From Scleroderma bovista (Eukaryota > Basidiomycota > Agaricomycetes > Boletales > Sclerodermataceae): 64,000 nt of DNA. The translations under genes were made by a program, and so were the position numbers. Position 1 is the first letter of the stretch, and the number at the start of each line of letters is the position of its first letter. Location: NCBI GenBank assembly GCA_037178675.1, contig JAYMGJ010000340.1:1-64000 (forward strand), written 5' to 3'. Positions 32,943-46,252 of the stretch are shown one piece after another. Below the pieces are notes generated by a model, which worked only from the letters and a program-made list of their open reading frames with translations, searched no databases and was not told where the DNA came from.

Positions 32943-35900
32943 TTACCATGGTCCAACAAGGGAGATCCAATCATGCAGAACTGTGGTACGTTCTGTACCA
33001 ATTTGCCGTGTCATTTCGTTCTGTCTAGAAACCGCAAGTTCCTCGAAAGCCTGCAATAACTGACCATCCAAGACACCTCTTGACAATAGCTTCGAAACGG
33101 TATCATTGCGGACGATTCTACTTGTGGTGTAAGAAAACTGCTGCGTCGCCTTCTAGATACGTACCGATAAACTTTGGGATTCAGTCCTGCGACATGTTGG
33201 ATATTGCGGAATAGCTGGCCTTGCAGAAGGTGCAGACGCTTGAAGCTTGCCTCATCGACAGGAGTGAGTACAGATAATGAACCGTCAGTAAACCCTACAT
33301 CGCTCTTCAGTTATTCTGGCCAGGCACACCAACAAAAGCATACCGTGGATCAGTCTCGCCTGTGGGATCTCAGGTTCTTCTTTCATCCTCCGTGCAATTG
33401 TAAGGGACGAACGACATTCCTTGTGTACATGGAACTCCGTATGACACAACAGATGCTGGCCACCTCTGGAATCAGGATCTAGGCGCAGCATAGTTTAGCC
33501 AAGGAACTGACTGATGGAATGCGGTAACCTACCCGTTGGATCATATGACAGCAAACGCAGAATGCCATCCTCATCATGCGTCACTATTGCAAGTTCATTG
33601 TTGGCAAAGAAGAAATCAATACTAGTCGCATAGGCTCGGCGCACATCCTTGCCGAGGATAACCAGTTTGTATGGATCCTCCTACAATGGTGTTAAATGAG
33701 GACAAAGGTGCGCATGTGATGGTCCCTCACCTGGAAGGCTACGATCCATACACTCTTCACTGCATCTCCTATTAGTAATAGGTTCTTGAGTGACCGTAGA
33801 CTTGTGACATAGACCCCAACGTCTAAGAATGCTACACCAACAAGGCGCTCATCAAGGTCGAAGGCTCTGATAAAAATCTACGTAAACGGTATCGTAAGCA
33901 TGGTTATGAGGCAGTTTGTCTCTCGCAGACCTTTTGGCCCATGGAAGATACTAGATATCCGTTAATACCGCAAAGCGCTGTAACTGGACCCTTGGCATCG
34001 TCGCGAACTCGCAGTTTGAGTCTGTACCATCGTTGGTCTGGGATGACAGGTACAACCTCCACAATCTCAAATATGTATGTCTTGATGGGATGATCAGAGG
34101 TTCAGACATGGTACGCTCTAGCAAAGAACCTACTGCTCCTTTTACAGCGAGATCTTCACCGCGATCGATGCTTGTTCCAACGGCAATAAATTCCTTAGTC
34201 CCTGTTTCAGTACTGAATGTCTCAAGCGTTACACATTCCAATGCATTGATATATTCGTTTGGAGCAAACTCATATCTAAGGATGTCAAGACAGTTGTGAC
34301 GAGAGAAAGTGGTCCACGTACCCATCCATAGTAATCCAGCCATCAGGTGAGATGAGCTCCAGCGTGGAACAGTCACAAAGGGGTAAAGAAATTCCAACAC
34401 CTGAAGATGTAAGTTTAGAATAGCCAAATGAAGGGAAAGAGTGTGATATGCACCGTCCGGCTCCCAAATGAGGTTGTTATCTTCATCATAGGATGCGAAC
34501 TGAGCTTGCAATGATGATGCTGCCACAATAAGTAATGAATTTGTTTCGAAAACCACGTTGGAGTATTGCCGAGATTTTGGAACGGTTCGCTTCGGAAGGG
34601 GTGTGTCTAGCGTTATGTCTGGAAGCCATTCCAACTGACTGGGGCCCTGTACCATCATATACTCAATGTAGTCCAAGAAGATGCAAGATAGATAAATATG
34701 AATACCTCATCAGAATATACAAGGAACTCCGCTTTCGAATCCCAGAGCGAACATGCCGTGAAAGCATGCACAACTGCATGACCAGAAGGATATACGTTCA
34801 CGCCACCCTTGTCAGTACCTATTATCCAGCTTGGACGGTCCCCAGTGAAGAAAATGCCAGATAATGTCTGGCCTGGGCTGGGTGAAGTAACGAACGGAAC
34901 GAATACTCTGGATATTCGTTTCTGCTCCGCGAGAACGGTTTTCTCATTTTCTTCCTGTCTTGACAGCTCGAAGTTCTTAGTGACGATCTTGTTGAATTTG
35001 ATTTTCAAGAAAGATGCCCTCCCGTTTGGCGAAGTGGACGTGTCAATTGCTGTATGTGATGGAAGAGCTTCATAGATAGATACACATCCACCACGCGTGA
35101 AGATCTAAAATATACCTCAGTCGGGTGGAATAAAAGTGCTAACAACACTAACAAGAAGATGTGGCCTTGGCGCTGACTCTCCTAGAGGGGCGACGACGAT
35201 CTGATCGACATCAAGATCTTGGGGCTTCCTTGGTGGATCCTGCGGCAACGATAGGGAAGGTGCATCATACGTATCTGCTAACTGGGGATCCAACCCGCTG
35301 AGTGCACTGCAAGAGAACACGAGGGTGAGCTTCGGCAGTGACCAGATCTAATGGGGGTGAGTTGAGATTGTCAGAATGCAGACAACTGGATGAAGCAAAC
35401 CTCCATAGTTCCTTGCGGTCTCACAAGCACCAACCACTGGCTGTGATTCCCGGCGCCGACCGCCCCTTGAAGAGTGGTAGTTACATTTTTGTCTGTATTG
35501 GCACTCGTGGCAGTGCCGTCAGTGGTAACGAATTCGAAGAAGTTACTGGGATCTGTGTAGAAACAACCCGCAAGATAACGAGACGCCTGGACAGTGCACA
35601 AGTTAGATAGACATGTGTAACTGGCTGTCATTTATGTGCACCTTTTCACCCATTGGTGACATATCTTTGCGTCGTACTTTTCCTCTCTCGGGTTCTCCGA
35701 TGAATAAACCAATGGTCTCATCCTCTCTCAGAATGAGCACAAACGGATCGCAGATACTACACGCTTTAATCTTTGCCCGAGGCAGGTTGCCATCCATGTC
35801 CTTAATGATTTGCCTTTCAGTCCCATCTAATTACAATTATTAATCCTTCACAAGCTCCACGCCTGAACAGAAGCCAAACGCACCGGGTTCAAGCACACGA

Positions 35901-38329
35901 ATGGCATTTGTCATAACATGCAAAATAGCAGTGCACTGGAAAAATGGGGCCGCCCCAATAGTAGTGCCAGGAATACGCGTTGAAATTGCCAGCTCCGCCT
36001 TTGCTGCTCGAGTGGCAACCTATTACTCGCTTTGGCAAACTCATGCTAAGTTATGGCTAATACGCACCCTTGATACACCAGGAGAGGGATTGGCATCCGT
36101 ACTGATTATTACCGTATCGTGTTCGCTATTCGTCGCCTTCTCATACGACGTGCCGTTTACTTGGTAGGACTGACGGATCGGAAAAGACCATATACCACGA
36201 GCACCTCCGAGTATGTGGTGTTTGCGCTTGACTCGTACTGGTAGATCTCGCTTTGCTGGGTTGAGAAATACAGGCAATATGCAACAAATAATGAACTTTT
36301 ACTTGGAAAAGCGTGAAGCCGCCTAAATGCCCACTTCCTGTGGCAGCAACAAGTTCCGGGACGTATCGTTCCTGGTGACGCTTAGAAACGGTGTAGACGA
36401 AAAGAGAGGGATACTTGCACCAATTTTTGCAAGCGAGAAAGCCATGTCAGATATGGGTCCATATGCAGGAAGCGAATCGCAAAGAAAGACGTGGATAACG
36501 GATCGAGTACGAGTTATTGGCCCTCCGAAGGGTGCGCCATTCAGAGCTGTTTGCGTTGTAGCTTTGGACTCTCCATATAGGTCTTACGAACATAACGTCA
36601 GAAATGGAAATTTTCCGAATCACCAATCTCACCATCGTCATCGTCGATGTCCATGTGAGTATCAACAACGGCGGCTGGAGTAGCAAGTTCTTCGTCTCCA
36701 CACGGCAGTTCTTCCTCAACCCGATGCGTCTTCAGCAAAACTGAGGGACCCACAGTACTGCCCACGAATAGAAAGCCGCTACCCAATTGAATAGCAGTCG
36801 AAGGGATCGTTGTCTGTGCGAGGGCGGGCGAAATTGTCAATTTCGACACTGTCCGGCCGTCAGACAGGATCTCTACTGGATGAATCGTCCCATCCTTGCG
36901 GATCACAAAGAATGTTTTCTCGTCGGCGAATACAAGATGACTCCCTTCCAGTGTCAATTCCAGATCGTTCTCCAGGGGAAGCATTGGCATATCGCTCACT
37001 CGAGCGGCCCAGCCATTGACAGGCAGCGCGACACGACGTGCAGCTTGGTCGACGTGTATCAATGCATTACTGGTCATTATGACTACACCTCCAAGAGATG
37101 CTGCACATGGTAGAAGGGAGATGCAGTCGTAAGGAAGGCCTTCCACTGCCGTAATCACTGGATAAGTATGATTGAGTAGATCCAATGTGAAAATATAGAG
37201 CCTGGCAGTGTCCCGATATTCCTTCAGACGCCTATCGGGACAGTAAAGAAAGGACAGCCACTAAATGATGAAGAGTGGCCTTACCCTACCCAAGTCTTCT
37301 CCACCTGGCACAGCACTGCTATAGTCGGATTGTTGTACCCAGGCAAGAACGTGAAGTCGATCACATTACGTAAATTAGGCTCAACATCTGTGACAAAGTC
37401 CAAGATAAAACTCGGTGAGTACGGCACATCCCTGCCTATGCATGAGATACGACAACATGGAAGAGGGAGCACTCCACCTTGCCAGGGTCTGGTCCTGTTC
37501 TACGAGATCAAGTTCGGCCTGAGTTTGATAAAAAGGCAAGATTGCTATTGAATCCTTTGGCAATGAAAGGGCAGCGCAGCGGGACAATGGATCGGCACGA
37601 AGGGTAGGGTGAAACAATGCACTATCGAGTGAAGCCTGCCACCTAACGTCAGGATTACACTCTTGAGATAAGATAAATAGTACAAACCAGCTGTGGGGCT
37701 CTTTCGAAGGTATGAATGGATACAGTGAGCAGGTCATTTACGCTGTCCGACCATTCCAATAAAGCTATCTGGATATCCAGCTCAATAGGAAGTTGATAGA
37801 CGTGAAATGGACAACAATACCTTGGCATCCTTGAATGATACTAGGAGCCTGTCAAGTTGATCGTCGTTGGAAGTGATGGTGCGGACTTTCTCCATTCCGG
37901 TTATCGTGCCATGGACGACATGTTCTCTAACAAAGTAGCAATGAAGGGTCGTAGCAGAATCCTGCCTACCAGAAGACTACATACAGCTCAGCTTTTAATG
38001 GCATTGACCTCATTCCCACAACTTACTTTCACGGAACCCATATTAACCCATCCTTCACCATCTTGGTCCATCTCAACCTCTCCTTCGACAGGTTCAGTGC
38101 CCTTGCGGATGTGTGCACGTTTTTCACGTTCGCTTTCAGCATGATTGGAAGCAATAAGTGGTTGCTCCCGTACGTCATACACACGAAGGACGTTGGATTT
38201 TGCAGTGACAATGTTCAAGAGGGAGGGGACATGATTCGGTGGTCTGGTAATTGTAGCTGGGGTCAGCTTGAGCGCGACACCAAAATCCACACCGCTAGGG
38301 GGAAGAATGTCATGTCTAAGGGCATGCAT
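32943..38329 (-). CDS. CFT1: CPSF160/Cft1, cleavage and polyadenylation factor subunit
   Basis: Large beta-propeller scaffold of the mRNA 3'-end cleavage and polyadenylation complex, spanning 5.4 kb with many short introns; I did not delimit every one. The start at 38329 gives MHALRHDILPPSGVDFGVAL, like the CPSF160 N-terminus. Further family blocks in order: KSNVLRVYDVREQPL (about 38200), LDRLLVSFKDAK (37850), IALLEWSDSVNDLLTVSIHTF (37750), EPNLRNVIDFTFLPGYNNPT (37360), ARVSDMPMLPLENDLELTLEG (36970), RVFVPFVTSPSPGQTLSGIFF, and the C-terminal CPSF_A region with YVTSLRSLKNLLLIGDAVKS, WIVAFQEDPYKLVILGKDV and a closing FEELAVSRQNEMTRQIGTER before the stop at 32943. Expected length is about 1,400 aa. 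The identity is strong; exact exon borders in the middle are not given. Confidence 0.9.
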
Positions 38330-40521
38330 AGCCTATCTTCAATATTCCGCAGGTAGCTGCGAAGTAAAAACCTAGAAACCACCTAGTGCCAGGATATTCA
38401 CAAGGAATACGTAGTTTTGTTTACATCGCCAAACAAAGGCTTTTTTCTCTCATCGCACTGGAGGACCACACTGAATTCCGACAGCAATAGCACTATCTAA
38501 TTTCTACACACATGGGCCATCGAACCCATGAATGTACTCTGGATGACCTCTCTTTTTCCGTTCATCGGGACCCAATAGGTGTGCAGGTAATACACGGATT
38601 TCATCTCGTCGTCCACCCACTAGAGACAATCTAATCCAGTCTTGCGATGCACGAACAGCCCCGACTGCGGCATCCTTGATTCCTTGTTATCTGATGTTGA
38701 TCCGTTATCACACAGGAGTGCCTTGCCATGTTCTGGGCTCAGCTAGGGCGGCTGTGCTTCTCTGGCGTCCCGTCCGTCCAACGCAACGACCTGTCTCTCC
38801 GTATTCCTTATACACACCGCCTCCTATCCTTCTGATTATCAATGGGTTGTACCGCATCGAAAAAACCCTCCCGCCGTCAATAATCGTGGTCGCTGTGCTC
38901 CGTGATCGCGGTTAACATGGAGATCTCGCCATGCACATTGCACGTCCTATTGGAACAAAATCTGTTCTGCGGTCATGGCCTCCGTCTTTCTTTATTTACC
39001 AGATCGCCGACACCGATCTTGAAATTGAAGGAATACATTTGTTCACGTGTGCAAATAGGTCGCATTTTCTTGTCGTCGGGCCGAAGTCGTTGAAAACATT
39101 TATCTCCTGTTTTTTTATAGGATGCCTCTACGCTGACCGGTGGCTGAATGTGGAGGGGAACAAATTTTCCCTCGGATCTTGCATGTGACGATAAAATATT
39201 TGGTAGATCTCTTCAATTTATATCTCGATATGTCCCCGTTCAAAACCATTTCCAGTCAATCAAATGAATGATCAAGAGGGGTATTTCCATTTCAATCGCA
39301 TACCATTGGCAGATGTCGTCTGGCAGGCTGTGCAAGTATTCAGCTCTGATAGCTCACAGTGCGTTGTAGTGATCTTCAGTCTCCTGCAAAGAATATACCC
39401 TTGGCCACGACGGGGGAAATGCTGTGGTTTTATGTAAGTTCGCGTTGGCGGGGCTCGATCAATCTGAAGGCTTGCTGAACCATTGACCTCGCCTTGGACA
39501 TTCGTCTTCCGAACGAACGTGGTACACTTCGAGCGAAATTTTCATCTCCACATATCCTCCGTGGTTCAGCAAGCTGTTCTTGTGTCTTCCTCAATCTGCG
39601 CAGCCTGTGATATGAAATTGTCTGCGTCCTTTAGTGGTCCGCCTTCCGACTTGGCAAGGTTTTCCACCTTCCCTCCCTTCCGGGATCGTCTCTATCAGGT
39701 CTTCTCGTCCAACCCGCTTTCGGAACAGGCACTCCGACACTGCGCGGTGTGTATGGCTCTGGCGGATGTACCGGATAGCATTGTTGAGGTTCAGGGCACG
39801 TCCAGGAAAACCACAAGCTCCTGCGATCGACATTACGGTTTTGGCTTAACGGCTTTCCTTTTCCAGTGGAACCGGCAAGTGTCGTGCCAGGATCATGGCT
39901 ACCTACTGGTCGACCGCCACTGCATTCCACGCTGGAGTCCATTGCACCTATGGAGTTCGCTTGTAACGGCCGGAAAGCGCTTGTGTGATCTGGCGAGCGC
40001 GTTTAGTAGAGGACGCACCAACCTGTACTTAGACTGGCCGGGTCACGCCAGAAAGCGCATGCCTTCGTGATGACGTCCATCGGTGACCAATCACCAATTC
40101 GCTCAATATGCCGGACCCCAGCGAGTTCCGCTCCCTTTCGTCCGTCACACAGGTCAAGGTTAACTGATCCTCAGCTTGAGGCTGAATTAGTCGCTCTCGA
40201 GCCACTTGAATCTCATTTATTCGCCTAGCCCATCAGAAAGGAAGGCATGTCATGCAGCCTGGTAAACTCGTGTAAGCAGCGTGCTGGACGCTGATGGAAA
40301 TTGGCAATCCACCTGCCATCCCTCGAGTGCGCACCCGTGTACACACTTGGCTTTGCCACACATACAAATTGCCCACCCTTTCCCGGGTTCCGTAGCTATA
40401 TAACCTCACATGCCCTCACACTTATCCAGTCTCCAAGAGCTCACGTATGGCTACAACATTCGCTCCTTCTTTGGCCACGCTCAACCACGGAACCCGCCCT
40501 TCTTCACGAACAGATCGTAAC
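38330..40521. other. Long intergenic stretch with one unsupported ORF
   Basis: 2.2 kb. The frame at 39483-40070 (+, 195 codons) is open but has no domain signature, and there are overlapping open frames on the minus strand, so I do not call it a gene. The last 130 bp hold the promoter of the next gene. Confidence 0.45.
40396..40403 (+). promoter_or_regulatory. TATA box upstream of the N-myristoyl-type gene
   Basis: CTATATAA lies about 120 bp before the ATG at 40522, consistent with a core promoter and a short leader. Confidence 0.45.
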
Positions 40522-42026
40522 ATGGGCTCAGGATCGTCCAAGGTACATCGTCTTCATCGCTTTTGAGGCGCCACCTACTCGTTGCTCACATTTGATTTCC
40601 ATGAGAAGAACTACATTCTTCCCGTCCCATCAGGCTTTCGTGTGCGCGTTTTCAAGACCCCCATGCTCTCCGCGTCCTCCCGCCAGCAGCCACCTGCCAC
40701 AAAAGGTGACGCTGAATACCGACCGACACAGCCCCGTGGTACCGGCGACCGAGATAGCCATCGCAAGCTCACCAAGGCGCATTCCCCTCAGATCACAGAA
40801 GACTTTCAGGGTCGCAGTGGTCGATTCGGCGTTGTCCACACTGGGCCAGTCCCAGATGCCTATATTTATGAGCGACCTGTCGCTCTTAGCCCCGATCCTT
40901 ATTACTACTCGTCATCAGATGGGACGGGCAGTGATATGGACTCACTCTTCTCTGCGACGCATTCTGCGACTTCGAGCAGCAGCAGCATAGAGAGTAGCCC
41001 CCGGCGAGCAGCGCTACAGCTGGCTATGCTACCCCACGAGCGGCGATCGCATGGCCATAGCCAACGCAATGTTGTCGCGTACCCTGGAAATTATTCCACG
41101 TGTCCAACCTGCGCGGAGATGAGTACCCATCCAGAACCATTTCCAACGAGCAGAGTAGACCCACCTTCCCAGGGCTCTCGTCCCCTCCCTACGCCACCCG
41201 GGGGCACCCGCGTCCGAAAAGACAGCTTGCAGCTGACCAGCGAGCGGTCCCCATCAATGTCACGCCCTCATCTTCCCCCGCTGCGAATTGACGATGGACC
41301 CACCTACCCTATCTACGTCCATGGCATCTATCATGGACAGTGGCAACCGGACGGGGACATTCCCGCATTGCCTCCGCAACTCACCCGTTCTGGGTCTCAG
41401 AAGAGCGTCACTTCTTCCAGTAGCGGATCCTACGTTGTTCCTCCTCCGCCGGGATTGGCCCCTCCGACATGGGAACATCCACTCGCGATTGTTCCGGTCG
41501 CAGGTGGAGAGATTTACGCAAGGCCACATCGTCGCAATTCAGATGGCGATAATCCACATGTTCATCCCGCTCGCCGCGCAAGATCCCAGACTGCGCCGGT
41601 GCCTCGGTCCGTGAGGTGGTGTGAGAATCTTATCTGCCCTAGCCCAATTCTGCCCCACCAAAGGAGAAAGGGTTGGTTCAATCGCCGAGGGTGCGTTCCC
41701 TGACTTAAATTGATTGTGGGAGGCGTTGAGTGACGAACACCACTGACAATGATACGGAACGTAGGGACCAATTGTGGCGCAATGACGGGGGATACAAGTC
41801 TCCACCCCCTGGTGAAGCCTATCCACCTGATCTGGATGATTACCCCGAACCGGAGGAGGGGTGGCAGAACGAGGATGGCGTTCGTATCGACCACAGCCAT
41901 CGATTGATACCCAAAGTACCCCTACGTGGCGTTCTCAAGCGGACAAATTATTGTCCAGAGGAAGGCATTGTCGCAGGATACCCGGATTTCGCGCCTTCAC
42001 CGACGTCAGATGATGATGGTATCTGA
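40522..42026 (+). CDS. Proline-rich protein with predicted N-myristoylation start
   Basis: Not a recognised family. Exon 1 is only 21 nt (40522-40542, MGSGSSK), followed by an intron ending at about 40602 or 40605. The main exon runs to 41690 and exon 3 is 41765-42026 (DQLWRNDGGYK). The start MGSGSSK fits the N-myristoyltransferase consensus (Gly2, Ser6, Lys7), suggesting membrane attachment. The body is low complexity: Ser runs with acid (YYYSSSDGTGSDMDSLFS), many short proline motifs (SRPLPTPPG, SYVVPPPPGLAPP), a TCPTCAE pair of cysteines and a C-terminal acidic segment DLDDYPEPEEGWQNEDG. About 445 aa. An ATG at 40663 in frame is an alternative start if exon 1 is wrong. A TATA box lies upstream. 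Confidence 0.65.
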
Positions 42027-45000
42027 TTACACGTTCGTTTCATCATTTCCCTGCATGCAATAAGCACATGTATTTATGCAAAGAACCACCGCATCTGTAA
42101 GCCACTTACGTTCCAATCAGCACAATATACCCTTGCACTCATCTCGTTCACTGCGCTGCTTGTATCATTAGTCGTATAGTTGCTGGATTGTACGTATGAA
42201 GACCCTCCTGGCTAACTGCCTTCGCAGTTTCCATTCTTGTTGATGATATCTTTTTTTCTTTTTCATCTCAGCGGTCCCGCTGGAATTCATGTCGGATAAC
42301 GGGAGCCCGCGATACACAGGAAATCATGTACGCCGCGACGAATCTCATAAGCGCCTCATGGCAAGCTGTGGGGACCATTCTCGTTTCTCCAGGAACACGA
42401 TACGGGCTAGGTTCGGCAGAGTAGGGGAATGCCGAAGCAGCATGTACTCCGAACACTTTCCATGTAACCAGAGAATGGACGTGAAAAAGTTTTAACATCA
42501 TCTGACTCCCGTGCCGCCACATTGTAGTGATAAGTTCTCTTCCCGTCGTCCCGGTGTAGGGATGAGATACGATCCCCTCGAAGAGAAATGAGGGACGAAC
42601 AAGTCCCTGAGTGTGGGGAAAGTCATGGGTTGTAGACATGCGACAACATATCGGAAACGACAAGGTTTTTTCCCGGGGAGTGGAGCCCTTCAACGATGCA
42701 CCGAGGACGCTACGTCCAAAACACGTAAAATCAGGGGCTTTAGATGTCGCGATATGGACGGGTACCGTACATTTGCGAGCCCCCGGGGAAATTTTCAAGG
42801 CTTCTGTGAAGGTCGGACGGGTTGGCGTACATGAAATCTTGCAAGCAGAGGTATTAGGGTGACGGGTTCGTCGGGTGGGGGGAAGTGGGTCGATCAATTC
42901 ACAGCGTCTGGATAGGAGCGTAGGACACGAGGAAGCAATAATGTCGATGCACAGTAGTAGGCGCACTGTGCAAAGCGTGGTGGGGCAATGAATGCAATCA
43001 GTGTGGGAACACACTTGGTTGCGACGTCCGCACATCACATCAAACTCAATACCTTGTAAGTCTTAGGGAGCATGGTCGACTGGCCACGACCACGACCCGT
43101 CGACCCAGCCCTCCTCACGACTGCCGTGACTCTCGGAACTACTTGCTTGTCACAGATTCGGACATGTCTGCTCGGCCGGACCTACACAATCGTCGACCAC
43201 CTCCCACAGTCAACGAAGGCCACTTTGGCAGTGTCCGAGGAGAACCCTTCTCCGGTTTATGATGTCATCGGTGTCTTCGTGTTCCAATGCCCGGATCCGA
43301 CAGGCGACCTTGGCACCCTTGGTACTTGCACGATCGAGGAAGTCAAAGCGGTACTACATAGACGAAGCTCCACATACTCAGCTGGCGGGTGGTATCGGGG
43401 CAGTCGTTACAACCCTCCAAATGAGTACCCCATGACTAGTGACTCAACGTTCGTCCCCATCGCAATCAACCCCAACTTTCATCCATTGAAGGGTGAAGCT
43501 TCTTGCTATTGATGGTGGGTCGGTCCTGTGCGTTTCCATCGAATCGGCCCGGGATAATAAGTATGCGTCGGTCACGTAGCAGCAAGGTATCATTTTTCCG
43601 CACCCTTGAGCAATGCAGTGCCACGGCTTGGCTGAAGAAATACTTTCCATTTACAGCCCATATGTTGCTCACCCCGTTACTACGAGCCCCATAATCATCC
43701 CGAAATGTGGGGAAACCCTGTCCTCCAAAGTCATTCACTCCTTTCTGAGAAACTACAGTTGCTCCCTGTGGACCCCACTGTCCAATGGTTTCGATCGTGG
43801 TTCTACCTCCGCTCTTCTAACCTAGTCTGACTAGCCACAACCCCGGTTAGGGCCTAATTGCACTGCAAGGAGATCCTCCGCTGTTTCACATCACCCCAAT
43901 GACTCAGTAATACGGCCAGCTGTTTACATCCATCATCCTATTACAACATATTGATAGTGCAGTGTGAGTCTTCCCCATTGTGTTTCTGCGTGCGCAGTAT
44001 TAACTTGGTCACCAGGTCCGACCCTGCAATAACAACGTTCGTTTCAACTTGCACGTATGGCGATCAATGAACAGACCCCGCAACGTGCACTATTACTCTA
44101 CATGATATAACCCTGGCATATCCGAACTGCCGCGATGCGTCACATATCACATCAGCCCTCACCTGGCAGCTGACGTTTCTAATGATTGTGACGAGCACAC
44201 AAAGTGAACAAGAATGACTGCGGACATGCACGTTGAAGTTTCAACGATGGAAGAACCACAGCATGATTTCTTGTATGATGTAACAGTAGTCGGATGACCA
44301 GCCATGCTATCAGAAGTGTGCGGCAAGGGACCTCACAAGGGCATGCTCACTCTTGGGGAAGCTGTATTTGTAGCGAACCGACCCAACTTACTGATCGGTG
44401 GAACCTTTCGGGGTGTAGACAGTCGTTGATCTGGTGTATATCACAGGTCTCCGAGGATGGGCAGCATATGAATTGGCTCCGTCCATATAGCTCAAACGCC
44501 TTTGAGCTACACCGAATTCGGTGTGCTGATCAAATAGAGGAAAGTATGCACTTGGGACACTATCGGACTTGGATGAGATTTGGATGCTCGAAATATTGGC
44601 TTCATTGTGGTCAAAAGTTAATTGTAAGGGTAAATGGATGGTTAAGGTATTCAGATGCGAGTCTTGGGCATGAGAAAGGAACAAGCATAAGGCATATTCT
44701 GATGTGAGGGATGGGGTTCAGTGACGAATGAACCTTTTTCTTTGCCAGTAGTAGGAGAATGTCCCGTCTTTTAATGCTGCGCGGGTAGAGGGACCACATT
44801 GTCGAAACTGACACTGACACCGCTAGTAGCAGTGTTCTTAGTTGGAATCACACTATTTCCATGCATCACGCAGGAGAACAGAAGGGGAATAAAAAGGTAA
44901 GTACTGCAGATATGCAGATGAACTGGCCAGGATTCCCCAGTACGTACATCAGTGTCGGGTAGCTGCGGTCGGGAGTTACTCGATGGTGTAACAAGATATC

Positions 45001-45278
45001 AGTGACGGGATCTGCCTGGTCTACGACCTAGCCGAACCGCCACGAAGTACTTGGATAGTAGAAGACTCACCCAATACAATGATATAGAAAAGAAATCGTG
45101 CACCTTACAGTAATTCCATAGTGCCCATGTAAAGAGGGCCTTCGCCTACACCAACATAACGAGCGATCGAGCCATTCAGTAAGCCATTGAACGTCAACTA
45201 AGGTACATGCCAAATAGAGTCCGACTTTGCCCATTCATGTCATGTCCTTCATCCTCGTGCATCGCCCCAAGCCAATAT
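42027..45278. other. Gene-poor stretch with overlapping unsupported ORFs
   Basis: 3.25 kb. The longest frames are 42268-43038 on the minus strand (256 codons, Cys/Pro/Ser-rich) and 43072-43512 on the plus strand (146 codons, starting MVDWPRPRPVDPALL), with start codons 33 bp apart. Neither shows a known domain, a signal peptide or splice support, and both overlap open frames on the opposite strand. No RNA gene seen. Confidence 0.45.
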
Positions 45279-46252
45279 TTACGATGGAAGCTCTGCGCGG
45301 GAGGGAACAAGACCAGGTACAGAGAACAACACAACGGAAAATAGTTCGGGTAGGACAGCAAGCGGATACCACAAGTTTTCATCGTTTTGCTTTGCGGCAT
45401 TATTAACGGTCGCGACGAAAAACGCTTGACGTGCGAGGAGAAGGAGCGAGATAAGACAGAGAATATAGATGCCATGTCTCGCGCCAAATGCGCCATCAGA
45501 CACTTTATGTGTGCCGTCTGCGGAGACACGAAGTTGGACGAGGTCAAGGCCCTGATAGATGCGTGTGTCCGTGAATCACTTACAAGTGGTTGTAACCCGC
45601 ACCAAGATGATGGTCTGGAACGCAACAAGGATACAAAGAATGAGAAACATGTACAGGGCAACTTTCCGCAGAGTATTGCCAATGTCCACTGTGTGTTGCG
45701 TAGTGCCGACGGCAGATTCGATGACACCTGTGATGCCGACTCCAACTGCCGTAGCCAACATGATACGGAAAATCGGGCGCCTTCGTGTGATCATAGAAAT
45801 AGGACCATTCGGGAGGGGCGCGTCGGAGATCAAACCACTGTGAAATGGTTAGCCATGTTTGCAAATGCTAGAGACAAAGTCCCAACCGATCAATAACAAG
45901 CGTGTATGCGGAATACAGCAGACCAAAGAAGCCAACGTTGTACAGGATTTCATACGCGATAAACAGCTGGAGATTCTGCCCGTCTTCTGCTACAGAAGCC
46001 AGAAGGGCTCTAAGCACGAAGGCAGCAATTCGCACTGAGAGTGTCGTCAGACCGTGTTGGAGTGCAGAAAGTCTATAGCTCACCTGCGCAGAACAAGGCA
46101 ATAACCACGAAGACGTAAGTTGGGCGTAAAATCGCCTGTCTGATGTACAGTACAAGTAAAGGCACGTAGAGGATGGCAAAAATCACGGCGCCAGCGACGG
46201 ATTCGATACCATATGCCTTTGCGTAGTTGAACCCAGATGGTGCAGTAGTCAT
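45279..46252 (-). CDS. DUF7702-like multi-pass membrane protein
   Basis: 269 aa from exons 46252-46084, 46034-45887, 45837-45584 and 45517-45279. The start at 46252 gives MTTAPSGFNYAKAYGIESVA. At least seven hydrophobic segments can be seen: GAVIFAILYVPLLVLYI, PTYVFVVIALFCAV, LFIAYEILYNVGFFGLLYSA, IMLATAVGVGITGVIESAVG, VALYMFLILCILVAFQTIIL, GIYILCLISLLLLARQAFF and LAVLPELFSVVLFSVPGLVP. The ARHGIYIL...LLAR..F signature and the closing WYPLAVLPEL...PGLVPSRAELP are what I know from the DUF7702 family of basidiomycete integral membrane proteins, whose function is unknown. Intron 2 starts with GTTGGG. It is not an RTA1 protein as far as the motifs show. Confidence 0.8.

Noticed and set aside
44294..44707. 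137-codon plus-strand ORF
   Set aside because: No motif and no neighbours; composition like flanking DNA.
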